Assembly (NCBI RefSeq): GCF_023016265.1
Contig: NZ_CP095412.1
Coordinates: forward strand, 1,178,001 to 1,242,000
From: Blastococcus sp. PRF04-17
Lineage (GTDB): Bacteria > Actinomycetota > Actinomycetes > Mycobacteriales > Geodermatophilaceae
DNA length: 64,000 bases
Direction of reading: 5' to 3'
Shown here piece after piece: positions 37,370 to 46,348 of the stretch. The notes beneath the pieces are model-generated. The model saw nothing but the letters and a program-made list of their open reading frames with translations, did not search any database and was not told the origin of the DNA. Position numbers and translations under genes: made by a program. How positions within the stretch are numbered: the first letter of the stretch is position 1; each line of letters opens with the position of its first letter.

Positions 37370-37570
37370 ATGGCGCTCGACGACGACATGACCAGCACGG
37401 AGGGACCGGCCGACGGCGGCGCCGACGGCGGCGCGGACGGCGGTGCTCACGGCCCCGCGGACGGCGGTGCCGACGGCGGCGCGGACGGCGGCGCGGACGG
37501 CGGCGCGGACGGCGGTGCCGACGGCGGCGCGGACGGTGGTGCCGACGGCGGGGCGGACGGTTCGGCCTGA
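37370..37570 (+). CDS. Small GGAD-repeat peptide 2 (possible modified-peptide precursor)
   Basis: A protein of 66 residues, MALDDDMTSTEG and then 13 four-residue units (residues 13-64), mostly Ala-Asp-Gly-Gly, with one Ala-His-Gly-Pro variant, ending in Ser-Ala. GGAGATGAC gives a ribosome site. Codons within the repeat vary more than in peptide 1 (GCC and GCG for Ala, GGT and GGC for Gly), which suggests selection for the peptide and not only for the DNA. The TGA stop overlaps the only possible start of the JmjC gene. If one base is missing near 37555-37567, the repeat would instead be the N-terminus of the JmjC protein. Confidence 0.6.
   Translation: MALDDDMTSTEGPADGGADGGADGGAHGPADGGADGGADGGADGGADGGADGGADGGADGGADGSA
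37406..37561 (+). repeat. 12-base tandem repeat encoding ADGG, 13 units
   Basis: The repeat has the same periodicity as in peptide 1 but with mixed codons and one His/Pro variant unit at about residues 25-29. The Asp-Gly step recurs every four residues. Confidence 0.88.
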
Positions 37571-38874
37571 CCGAGAACCCGACCACCCAGGGCCGGGCGG
37601 GGTTCGCACTCCGCCCGGCCCTGCGGCGGTGCACCGACCTCGACCCGGACGTCTTCGCCCAGGAGTACTGGGCACGGCGACCGCTGCTCACCCGCGCCGC
37701 GCAGACCGGGAACTCCTTCACCGACCTGCTCGACCTGGCCGCCGTCGACGAACTCCTGTCGCGGCGCGGCCTGCGCACGCCGTTCCTCCGTATCGCGAAG
37801 GACGGCGCGGTCGTCGACCCCAAGCGATTCACCGGCTCGGGCGGTGCCGGGGCGGAGGTCGCCGACCAGGTCTCCTCCGACGCCGTCCTCCGGCTGTTCG
37901 CCGACGGGAGCACCGTCGTCCTGCAGGGGCTGCACCGCCTGTGGCCGCCGCTGATCGAGTTCGCCGACCAGCTCGCCGCCGACCTGGGGCATCCGACCCA
38001 GGTCAACGCGTACATCACCCCGCCGTCATCGCGGGGCTTCAGCCCGCACTACGACGTGCACGACGTCTTCGTTCTGCAGGTGGCCGGGGAGAAGCACTGG
38101 ACCATCCACGAGCCGGTCCTGCACGACCCGCTGCGCACCCAGCCGTGGAACGACCGCGCCGCCGAGGTGGCCGCCGCCGCCGAGGGGGAACCGGTCGTCG
38201 ACGAGGTGCTCCGGCCCGGCGACGTCCTCTACCTGCCCCGCGGGTTCCTGCACTCGGCCACCGCGCTCGGCGAGATCAGCGCACACCTGACCATCGGCGT
38301 CCACTCGGTGACCCGCTGGGCGGCGGCCGAGACGGCGCTGGAGCTGGTGAAGACGCTGGCCGCCGACGACCCCTCGCTGCGCCGCTCGCTGCCCCTCGGC
38401 CTCGACCTCGCCGACCCCGCGTCCGTCGAGGACGACGCCGTGGCCGTGATCGCCGCGCTCCGGGACTGGCTGGGCAGGGTCGACCCCGCGGAGGTTGCCG
38501 AGCGCCTGCGTGCCCGCACCTGGGCGCAGGTGCGTCCCGAGCCCGTCGCGCCGCTGGCCCAGTCGGTGGCCGCCGCGGCACTGGTCCCCGAGTCGGTGCT
38601 GCGCCTGCGGCGCCGGCTGCGCTGCTCCTTGCGGAGCGCCGACGACGGCCGCGTCACCCTGCTGGCCGGGCGCTGCACGCACTCCTTCCCACCCGAGGTG
38701 CGCGAGGCGCTGGCCGCACTGCTCACCACCGGCGAGCTCAAGGTCGCCGATCTGCCGGGGCTGGGCCCCGACGACCGGCTGGCCCTCGCCCGGCGACTGG
38801 TGACCGAGTCGATCGCCGTCGTGCCCGACGGGCACGATGGGCGGCATGGCGAGACATCCGGCACCGGCCGATGA
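37567..38874 (+). CDS. JmjC/cupin-4 family Fe(II)/2-oxoglutarate oxygenase
   Basis: A protein of about 435 residues. The N-terminal region has DPDVFAQEYWARRPLLTRA. The double-stranded beta-helix core carries the iron site: HYDVHDVFVLQVAGEKHW (His-x-Asp) and GFLHSAT (distal His). A C-terminal dimerisation and winged-helix region is seen, as in RoxA/NO66-type hydroxylases. Those enzymes hydroxylate residues of ribosomal proteins or of repeat proteins. No ATG, GTG or TTG exists in frame before 38056, which lies inside the core. The best candidate start is CTG at 37567, overlapping the peptide 2 stop (CTGA). A hidden one-base deletion fusing it to peptide 2 is the alternative. Confidence 0.85.
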   Translation: MTENPTTQGRAGFALRPALRRCTDLDPDVFAQEYWARRPLLTRAAQTGNSFTDLLDLAAVDELLSRRGLRTPFLRIAKDGAVVDPKRFTGSGGAGAEVADQVSSDAVLRLFADGSTVVLQGLHRLWPPLIEFADQLAADLGHPTQVNAYITPPSSRGFSPHYDVHDVFVLQVAGEKHWTIHEPVLHDPLRTQPWNDRAAEVAAAAEGEPVVDEVLRPGDVLYLPRGFLHSATALGEISAHLTIGVHSVTRWAAAETALELVKTLAADDPSLRRSLPLGLDLADPASVEDDAVAVIAALRDWLGRVDPAEVAERLRARTWAQVRPEPVAPLAQSVAAAALVPESVLRLRRRLRCSLRSADDGRVTLLAGRCTHSFPPEVREALAALLTTGELKVADLPGLGPDDRLALARRLVTESIAVVPDGHDGRHGETSGTGR

Positions 38875-38899
38875 GCCGGCGGCGGACCCGGTGGGGGGC

Positions 38900-39847
38900 A
38901 TGACCGCCACCTCGGCGACGGACGACTTCTGCCGCACCGAGGTCCCGGCGCGGCCGCTGGGGCGCCTCGACGAGAGCCGCTGCTCGGTGCGGGCGCTGGC
39001 GCGCGGCGACTCCCCCGTGGCCACGGCCTCGCCCGTGCAGCGCTGGGTGCTCATCGAGCAGCCCGGACCGTGGGGGCGGGAGGCGCTCGGCGAGTCGCGG
39101 TTCGACCCCGAGGTGGCGCCGCGACTGGCCGCCCGGGCCCGCGCCGAGAACGTGCGCCTGCTGCTGGTGCGCCGTCCGGGCGACCGGCTGGCCGACTCCG
39201 GCCGCCGGTGGGCCTACGGCGACAGCCGGCCTGGCCGGGAGGGCTTGTGGTGGTCGGTGCGCTCGTCCGACGCCGACCTGCTGACCGCCCCGTGGGACGG
39301 GTCGGTCGGCGAGCCGTCGACCGCGCCGACGTACCTCGTGTGCACGCACGGCGGCCACGACGCCTGCTGCGCGCTGCGCGGCCGCCCCCTGGCCCGCGCG
39401 CTGCCGGCGCCGGGGCCGGCCGACGTCTGGGAGTGCAGCCATCTGGGCGGCGACCGGTTCGCGGCCAACGTCGTGGTGCTGCCGCACGGCTTCTACTACG
39501 GCCAGGTGCCCGGCGACGGCGCCGCGCTGGTGGCCGCTCACCAGCGCGGAGAGGTGGCGCTCCCGTGGCTGCGCGGGCGGGCGGGCGTCCCCGCCCCCGG
39601 CCAGGCGGCGCAGCACACGGCGCGGGCCGAGCTGGGCCTGCTGGCCCTCGACGCGCTGCCGGTCACGGGTGTCCGCCAGCTGACCTCACCGGGCGCCGAG
39701 GTGGAACGCTGGGTGGTCACCATGGCGGGCCCGGACGGCGACGTGGTGGCCTGGGTCGAGAGCCGGCCCTCCGAGGAGGCCGCGGCGCTCACCTGCCGGG
39801 CCACCCACCCGGCGCACTCGCGGACGTGGCGGGTCTCCCTGGACTAG
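38900..39847 (+). CDS. Sucrase/ferredoxin-like family protein
   Basis: A protein of about 315 residues. The C-terminal thioredoxin-like ferredoxin domain has VCTHGGHDACCALRGRPLA and ECSHLGGDRFAANVVVLPHG, the Cys and His-rich signature of Apd1-like [2Fe-2S] proteins. The N-terminal half (FCRTEVPARPLGRLDESRC) has further cysteines. A start at 38846 overlapping the JmjC gene is also possible. The ATG at 38900 has a G-rich site and lies 25 bases past the JmjC stop, so the two are probably co-transcribed. As a redox protein it could serve a neighbouring oxygenase, but that is inference. Confidence 0.87.
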   Translation: MTATSATDDFCRTEVPARPLGRLDESRCSVRALARGDSPVATASPVQRWVLIEQPGPWGREALGESRFDPEVAPRLAARARAENVRLLLVRRPGDRLADSGRRWAYGDSRPGREGLWWSVRSSDADLLTAPWDGSVGEPSTAPTYLVCTHGGHDACCALRGRPLARALPAPGPADVWECSHLGGDRFAANVVVLPHGFYYGQVPGDGAALVAAHQRGEVALPWLRGRAGVPAPGQAAQHTARAELGLLALDALPVTGVRQLTSPGAEVERWVVTMAGPDGDVVAWVESRPSEEAAALTCRATHPAHSRTWRVSLD

Positions 39848-39850
39848 CAA

Positions 39851-41035
39851 CTAGCGGAGTGCGCGGCCCCGCGCGGCCAGCAGCGGGATCGCCAGCTCGG
39901 TCGCCGTGAGCGATCCGTGGAAGGCGGCCAGCCGGCTGGGGCCGGGCTCGAGCTGCGGCATGGTCAGTGCCCAGGTGCCGCGCGCCAGCGCGACGACGTC
40001 GCCGATGCGGGCGGCCACAGCGTCGTCGACCGGGCCGAAGATGCCGCTGGCGACGGCCTCGTCCCGTCCGGCGACCCAGGCGCGGTCGCCGAGGACCTCC
40101 CGCCACCGCGCCAGGACGTCACGGCCCGCGCCCGGCTCGACGTGCAGGTAACGGGCGCGCGGCTCGCCGGCGACGAGCCGGACGCCGTCGGCCAGGTCGG
40201 GTGCGGCCTCGACGTCGAACCGGGTCGACGCGGGGACGTCGAGCATGCCGTGGTCGGCGGTGACCAGCAGCGCGGCGTCGTCGGGCAGGCCGTCGACGAG
40301 GCGTTCCACGACGGCGTCGACGAAGGCCAGCTGCGCCCGCCAGGCCGGCGAGTCGACGCCGCGCACGTGGCCGGTCAGGTCGAGCTCGGGGACGTAGGCG
40401 TAGACGAGGGACCTCGGGCCGGCGGCCAGGGCCGCGTGCACCTGCGCCACGAGGTCGCCGTGGCTGACCGCGCCCGGATATCCGGCGCCCCGGTACACCG
40501 CGCGGGTCAGTCCCGAGCCGGCGTAGGCGAACGGCCCGACGGCGGTCGTGGGCACGCCGGCCGCCTCGGCCTGCTGGAAGACCGTGGGCCGGGCCTGCCA
40601 GACGTCCGGGTCGGGGTCGTCGCGCCACTGGACGTGGTTGAGGGTGCGTTCCGGGGGCCGGGAGTCGCTCCCCGGAACGGCAGTGACGAACCCGAGGATG
40701 CCGTGGCTGCCAGGGGGCAGGCCCGTGCCGAGGGTGGCCAGGCTGACCGGGGTGGTGCTCGGGCACGGAGCGGAGATGTCCCCCACCGGCCGGGCCATCC
40801 CGGACAACGCCGGCGCGAGGGCCGCGTGGTCGCGGAGCAGATCGGCGCCGAGCCCGTCGACCAGGAGGACGGCGACCCGGCGGGCCCCGCCGAGGACAGC
40901 CGCGAGACCGAGCGGGTCCGCGGCCAGGTCGCCTCGGTCGACCGCGACTCCCAGGGCCGCCGCGGCACCCGGCAGGACGTCGGCGAGGGTGGCCACGCCG
41001 TACGGGGGCACGGCCAGGTCGGGCGCCGGCGTCAT
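39851..41035 (-). CDS. Alkaline phosphatase superfamily protein (nucleotide pyrophosphatase/phosphodiesterase-like)
   Basis: A protein of 394 residues. The metal-binding core is visible: VAVLLVDGLGADLLRDH (first Asp), the nucleophile region PSTTPVSLATLGTGLPPGSHGILGF with a Thr as likely nucleophile, YVPELDLTGHVRG, and VTADHGMLDVP (Asp-His). This arrangement is that of the type I phosphodiesterase/nucleotide pyrophosphatase branch. No signal peptide is seen, so it is probably cytoplasmic. The ATG overlaps the methyltransferase TGA. It converges with the sucrase/ferredoxin gene, the stops 3 bases apart. Confidence 0.88.
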   Translation of the reverse strand: MTPAPDLAVPPYGVATLADVLPGAAAALGVAVDRGDLAADPLGLAAVLGGARRVAVLLVDGLGADLLRDHAALAPALSGMARPVGDISAPCPSTTPVSLATLGTGLPPGSHGILGFVTAVPGSDSRPPERTLNHVQWRDDPDPDVWQARPTVFQQAEAAGVPTTAVGPFAYAGSGLTRAVYRGAGYPGAVSHGDLVAQVHAALAAGPRSLVYAYVPELDLTGHVRGVDSPAWRAQLAFVDAVVERLVDGLPDDAALLVTADHGMLDVPASTRFDVEAAPDLADGVRLVAGEPRARYLHVEPGAGRDVLARWREVLGDRAWVAGRDEAVASGIFGPVDDAVAARIGDVVALARGTWALTMPQLEPGPSRLAAFHGSLTATELAIPLLAARGRALR

Positions 41036-41778
41036 CGGGGCAGCGTGGCGAGGACGTGCAGCCCGGTCGCGACGTCGCGGTACGGGGAGGTCTCGGCGAG
41101 GGCGAGCTCCAGGGAGCGCACCGCCTCGGGCGCGGCCCCCGAGGTCGCCTCGAGCAGGTCGGCGACCACGGAGACGCCCCGCCACGGGCCGGGCTCCAGG
41201 CCGGCGCCCTCGACGAGCGCGAGCATGTCGTGCGGCGTGAACCGGCGGCGGGCAGGGCGGGCGCGGCCGGGGGCGGGGTCGCGGTCCTCGAGCAGGGCCA
41301 GCGCCTCGACCGGATGGCCGGCCACCGCACGGCCGAGGACGGCGCCGGCGCGGTTCGCCGTGGCGACGCTCACCTGGCCACCGGGCCGGAGCGCGCCGGC
41401 GATCTCGCGCAGCGTCACGGCCGGATCGTCGACGACCTCGAGCACGAAGTGGCAGAGCGCCAGGTCGAAGGCGACGTCGCTGCCGCCGGCGCTCGGCAGC
41501 ACCTCGTGGAGGAGGTCGCCGTCCCCCTGCAGGGCGCGGACCCGCGCGCCGACGCCGGCGGTGTCGGCCCGGCGGCCGAGGGTGGCCAGGGCGTCGGCGC
41601 TCGGATCGACGACCGTGACCTCGTGGCCCAGCCGCGCGAGCGGGACGGCGAACATGCCGCTGCCACCGCCGACGTCGAGCACGCGGAGGGACGAGCCCCT
41701 GCCCACGACCTGGTCGAGCGCGGCCCACACGGCGGCGGTGCGGGCGGGCAGCTGCTCCGTCACAGGGGGCGTCGGCAC
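41032..41778 (-). CDS. Class I SAM-dependent methyltransferase
   Basis: A protein of about 248 residues. The SAM-binding motif is RVLDVGGGSGMFAVPLARLG (about 32-51), then VVDPSADAL at the acidic end of the second strand. Further motifs are FDLALCHFVLEVVDDP and ALRPGGQVSVAT. A C-terminal part with FTPHDMLALVEGAGLEP resembles CmoA/SmtA-type enzymes. The substrate cannot be named. The GTG start at 41778 (VPTPPVTEQL) is chosen because upstream sequence is not protein-like. Confidence 0.88.
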   Translation of the reverse strand: MPTPPVTEQLPARTAAVWAALDQVVGRGSSLRVLDVGGGSGMFAVPLARLGHEVTVVDPSADALATLGRRADTAGVGARVRALQGDGDLLHEVLPSAGGSDVAFDLALCHFVLEVVDDPAVTLREIAGALRPGGQVSVATANRAGAVLGRAVAGHPVEALALLEDRDPAPGRARPARRRFTPHDMLALVEGAGLEPGPWRGVSVVADLLEATSGAAPEAVRSLELALAETSPYRDVATGLHVLATLPR

Positions 41779-41798
41779 CCGGCCGAGCCTACTGGCGG

Positions 41799-42284
41799 CT
41801 ACACGGGGACGCCGTCGGCTGCCCGGCGGATCTCGGCGATGTCGATGCGGCGCATCTGCAGCATGGCCTGGGTGGCGCGCTGGGCCCGGCCGGGATCGGG
41901 ATCGGTGGTCAACCGGATCAGTTCCTCCGGGTAGACCTGCCACGAGACGCCGAATCGGTCCTTGAGCCAGCCGCACATGCTCTCCTCGCCGCCGTCGAGG
42001 AGCCGGTCGTAGTAGCGGTCGGACTCCTCCTGGTCCGCGCACACGATCTGGAAGCTGATCGACTCGTTGAACTGGAACTGCGGCCCACCGTTGAGGGCGG
42101 TGTAGGGCTGCCCGTCCAGGGTGAAGTCGACGGTCAGGACGTCGCCCTCCTTCATGGGCGGCGGCATGTCCGGCCCGTAGCGGGTGACGTCGCCGATCGA
42201 GCTGTTCGGGAAGATCGACGTGTAGTGCTGCGCGGCCTGCTCGGCCTGGCCGTCGAACCACAGACAGGGAATCTGCTTGGGCAT
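41799..42284 (-). CDS. VOC superfamily protein (PhnB/3-demethylubiquinone methyltransferase-like fold)
   Basis: A protein of 161 residues beginning MPKQIPCLWFDGQAEQAAQHY, then SIFPNSSIG. The middle reads TVDFTLDGQPYTALNGGPQF and the end WQVYPEELIRLTTDPDPGRAQRATQAMLQMRRIDI. These are signatures of the PhnB-like branch of vicinal-oxygen-chelate proteins. Despite the old name, methyltransferase activity is not expected. The substrate is unknown. Its stop is 20 bases before the methyltransferase start. Confidence 0.9.
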   Translation of the reverse strand: MPKQIPCLWFDGQAEQAAQHYTSIFPNSSIGDVTRYGPDMPPPMKEGDVLTVDFTLDGQPYTALNGGPQFQFNESISFQIVCADQEESDRYYDRLLDGGEESMCGWLKDRFGVSWQVYPEELIRLTTDPDPGRAQRATQAMLQMRRIDIAEIRRAADGVPV

Positions 42285-42377
42285 GACGAGTCCTCTCCTC
42301 CGTCCGGCTCCGTTTGCCGGCTGAGGGGTAGACCCGGCTCCGGCGCCGAAGTCATCGCCGTGCCGCGCCGCTCCCGG

Positions 42378-42539
42378 TCAGAGGCCGGCGCGGGAGACGT
42401 GCAGGGTGCCGGTGTTGTGGTTCTCGTACCGGCAGGACAGACAGCGCAGGAAGTAGCCCGTGCCCTCGCTGTCCGGATAGGGCGTGCGGGCCCACCGGTG
42501 CCCGCGCATCAGGCAGAGGGTCCATCGCTTGACGTTCAT
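42378..42539 (-). CDS. Small zinc-ribbon-like protein
   Basis: A protein of 53 residues, MNVKRWTLCLMRGHRWARTP, then about 15 residues and LRCLSCRYENHNTGT. One C-x2-C pair plus an earlier Cys and His (C-x4-H) could bind zinc. GGGAGG lies eight bases before the ATG, and the reading frame has the codon third-position bias of its neighbours. I recognise it only as one of the small Cys-rich proteins common in actinobacteria; function unknown. Confidence 0.7.
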   Translation of the reverse strand: MNVKRWTLCLMRGHRWARTPYPDSEGTGYFLRCLSCRYENHNTGTLHVSRAGL

Positions 42540-42615
42540 CCCGATCGCCTCCCTTGTGGCCCCCTGCAGGGTCTCACTGCGAGCCTGCGAGCGGTGGGGG
42601 GCAGGGGGTCCTTTT

Positions 42616-45600
42616 TCAATGTCCCGAGCTGCCAGGGCTGGAGTGCCAGAGCTTGCGCGGAGCGCCGGCCTCCCGGCGCAGGCGCGTCATCGTGTCCTCG
42701 CCGGCCGGCTTGATGTCGGCGTAGGGCGACATGCGGAAGCCGGTGGGGTGCACGAGCACGGGTCGCACCACGACCGGGCGGGAGCCGTGCGACGCCGCGG
42801 CGCCCGCGATCGCCTGGTCGGTGTACTCCCCCGGCGCCGCCATCAGGTCCCGGACGCCGTCGAGCCCGTCGGCCTCCCACGCCTCGTGCAACGCCGGCAG
42901 CTCCCAGGCACCGGTGGCCCGCAGCGACACCCCGCGGGGGCCGGTGCGGCGCAGCACCCCCGGATGACCAGCAGCCACGAGTGGAAGACCGTCGCCGCGT
43001 AGGGACCCTGCGCGTCCTCGAAGAAGGTCGAGTCGGTGCAGCCGGTGCCGTCGTCGAGGGTCACGAACACCACCCGCCGGCCCGACCGGATGGGCGGGGT
43101 CTGCGTCGCCACCTTGACCCCGGCGACCAGCACCTCGGCTCCGCTGCGGCAGCCGAGCAGCTGCCCGGCCGGGACGGCGCCGAGCGCGGAGAGGAACTGC
43201 CGGTAGAAGTCGACGACGTGCCGGCTGGCGTCCAGGCCCAGGACCTCCAGCTCGGCCCGCACCAGCTCGGAGTCGGTGAACTCGGGCAGCCCGCTGCCTT
43301 CCGCCCAGCTGGGTCCCGTTTCTTCAGGAGAATCCTCGGGGAGTTCCAATCCCATCAGGTCGAGGCTGAGCTGCCCCGACGAGCTGGCCCGGGCCCCGCT
43401 GCGGCTCCACCGGTCCAGCTCGCTGATCTGCAGCAGCAGATCGCGCCGGGTGACCTGTTTGCGGCGATGGGTCGGCCGGAGCGACTCCCGGTCACGCACC
43501 CCGAAGCCGTAGAGGGAGTCGAACCCCCCGGCCAGCACCAGCCGCTCCACCACCGGACGGGACACCGACGCCCGGTGCCAGAAATCCGTCAGTGACCGAT
43601 ACGGCTGCCCCGTCACGATGCGGGCGACCTCGTCCTCGGAGATGCCCTTCACATCGGCCAGCGCCAGCCGGATCCCGTAGCGCGAGGGATCGCCCATCGT
43701 CACCGGCATCCACTCCGGCCGCGACCATCTCTCGACCTCCACCTCAGCGTCAGCCTCGGTGGCCGGCTCCACCCGCTCGACCCGGTAGGTGCCGGTGGAG
43801 GCGTTGACGTCCAGACCGAGCACCCGGACGCCGAAGTTGCGGGCGTCGTCGAGGATCAGCCGCTTGGGGTACATGCCCGGGTCGTGGGTGAGCACCCCGG
43901 CGAGGAAGGCCGCGGGATGGTGCGCCTTGAGCCACGCGGACTGATAGGTGGGCAGCGCGAACGCCGCCGCGTGCGCCTTGCAGAAGCCGAAGGACCCGAA
44001 CGCGGCGAGCACCGACCAGACCTGCTCGGCCACCTCCACCGGGTAGCCGGCCGCCAGCACCTGCGGCACGAACCAGGCCCGCACCTCGGGATGGGCGTCC
44101 TTCTCCCCCAGCGCGCGCCGCACCTCGTCGGCCTCGGCCAGGGTGCAGCCGGTCATCCGCGCCACGATCTGCAGCACCTGCTCGTGGAAGACGACCACGC
44201 CGGCGGTCTCCTCGAGCGCGAACTCGAGGTCCGGGTGGGGGTAGACGGTCTCCCGCCAGCCGTTCCGGGCCATCAGGAACGGGGTGACCATGTCGCTCTT
44301 CACCGGCCCGGGCCGGAACAGCGAGATGTCGATGACGATGTCCTCGAACGTCTGGGGCCCGAACTTGCCGACCAGCTCGCGCTGCCCGGGTGACTCGATC
44401 TGGAACATGCCGAGCGTGCGGGTCGAGCGGATCAGCTCGAACGTCGTCGGGTCGTCGCGCGGGATCGCGTCGATGTCGACCGTCTCGCCGTCGACCCGCT
44501 CGATCTCGTCGAGCGCGTGCGCGATCGCCGACTGCATGCGGATGCCCAGCAGGTCGAGCTTGAGCAGGCCGAGCTCCTCGACGTCGTCCTTGTCGAACTG
44601 GCTCATCGGATAACCGAGGTAGCTGTTCTCGACCGGGGTGCGGTCCAGCAGCGTGGCGTCGGAGAGCAGCACCCCGCACGGATGCAGCGCGATGTGCCGG
44701 GGCAGCCCGTCGAGGCGGGCGACGAGGTCGAACAGCAGGTCGAGGTCGCCGGTGCCGCCGGCGCGCTTGGACCCGTACCGGCTGGCCCGCAGCTCCGGCA
44801 GGTCCTTGAGCGCGGCGTGCACCTGGTTGGCCCGGATGTGCGGGAACGCCTTGGCGACGGCGTCGATCTCCGCGGGCGGCAGGCCGAGCGCGGCGCCGAC
44901 GTCCCGGATGGCGTGCCGCACCCGGTAGGTGTCCATCATCGAGATGCAGCTGACCCGGTCGGCGCCGAACCGGTCGATCACCGCGTCGTAGACCTCCATG
45001 CGCCGGGCCGACTCCACGTCGATGTCGATGTCGGGCAGTTGGTGGCGCAGCGGGGAGAGGAACCGCTCCATCAGCAACCCGCAGCGGATCGGGTCCACGT
45101 CGGAGATGCCCAGCAGGTAGGTGACCAGGCTGCCGGCACCGGACCCCCGCGCGGCCGCCCGGACCCTCAAGCTCTTGATGAGGTCGACCACGTCGGCGAC
45201 GGTGAGGAAGTAGGACGGGTAGCCGAGGGAGTCGATGACGGCGAGCTCCTCGTCGAGCCGCTGCCGCACCCGCTCGGACGGCGGCATGCCCCGGCGGCCC
45301 ATGCCCGCCTCGCACCGCGCCCGCAGCACCTGCGAGGGGCTCATCCCCCGCTCGGCCGGCGTGGTGACGACGTCCAGCTCGGGATACCGCACGCTGCCGA
45401 TGCCGAGGTCCTCCCGGATGTCGACGGCGCACTGCTCGGCCAGCCGGGCGGTGCGCTCGAGCAGCCGCACGGCAGCGTCCCGGTCGGGACCGGCGAGCTC
45501 CTCGGCCACGGCGGCCATCTCCTTGCCCGACTTCAGATAGCCCTCGGCGGTGCGCCGGTCGACGTGCCGGGCGTCGAGGGCGACCAGCCGGCGGGACGCG

Positions 45601-46348
45601 TCCAGGACGTCGGCGGTCGGCGCGTCCAGGGCGTCGACGTACCGGACGGCGTTGCTGAGCACGACCGGCACCCCCTGCTCGGCCGCGAACCGCAGCATCG
45701 CCTGCGCCCGCTGACGGTCGCCCCGCGCCCGGTGGTGCACCAGTTCGAGCACCAGCCGGTCGGACCCGAACGCCGCGCGCCAGGAGCCCAGGTGTGCCAC
45801 CGCGAGGTCGGTCCGGCCGGCGAGCAGCGCCCGGCCCACCGGCGAGTCGGGGCCGAGCAGCGCGGTGAGCCCGGAGGAGTGCTCGGCGGCCATGGCCACC
45901 GAGCTCACCGGTTCGCCACGGGTGCCGCGCAGGTGGGTGGCGCTGGTCAGCCGGCACAGCGACCGCCAGCCGGCGCCGTCGCGGGCGAGGAAGGTGACCC
46001 GCGGCAGGCGCGGATCGACGCTCGCCCCGCCCCGGGCCGGGCTCCGCCGGGGCGGGGCCTGCAGCCGCGGCGGCCGGACCCCTCCCCCACCGGACGGGCG
46101 AGTGGCGGGGCCAGCGCGGTGTCCGCCGCCGGGGCCACGGCGAGGTCGACCCCGAAGATGGGACGCACCCCGGCCGACCGGCAGGCGAGCGCGAACTTCA
46201 CCGTGCCGTACAGCCCGTCGCGGTCGGTCAGTGCCAGCGCCGACATGCCGTGCTCGGCCGCCCGCGCCACGAGGTCGGCGGGGTGGTTGGCCCCGAACTG
46301 CATGGAGTAGCCGGACGCGACGTGCAGGTGGACGAAGGGGTCATTCAC
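42616..46348 (-). CDS. dnaE2: Error-prone DNA polymerase III alpha subunit DnaE2, frame broken twice
   Basis: The C-family polymerase is responsible for damage-induced mutagenesis; about 1244 residues after repair. The PHP domain begins PFVHLHVASGYSMQFGANHP. Polymerase motifs include GSGAGSLVTYLLGI, LPDIDIDVESARR and SFGFCKAHAAAFALPTYQSAW. The OB fold and tail (VLVHPTGFRMSPYADIKP) are DnaE2-like. Frame breaks: near 46079-46088 (C runs after PLARPVG), resuming about DPRLPRVTFLARDG; and at 42957-42961, where WLLVIRG should continue VLRRTGPRGVSLRATG. One C restored at each site gives 1245 whole codons. The GTG start overlaps the HEPN gene stop. Confidence 0.93.

Noticed and set aside
37059-37561. 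12-base repeats considered as a CRISPR array
   Set aside because: There are no spacers, the units are contiguous and in reading frame, and no cas genes are near.
36966-37570. GGAD repeats considered as RTX calcium-binding repeats
   Set aside because: RTX units are nine residues (GGxGxDxUx) with a hydrophobic position. These are four-residue units with no hydrophobic residue.
46050-46110. Palindrome-like C/G runs in dnaE2 considered as a second copy of the 57-base element
   Set aside because: The runs do not form the same three stems, and the sequence differs. They mark the frameshift region instead.
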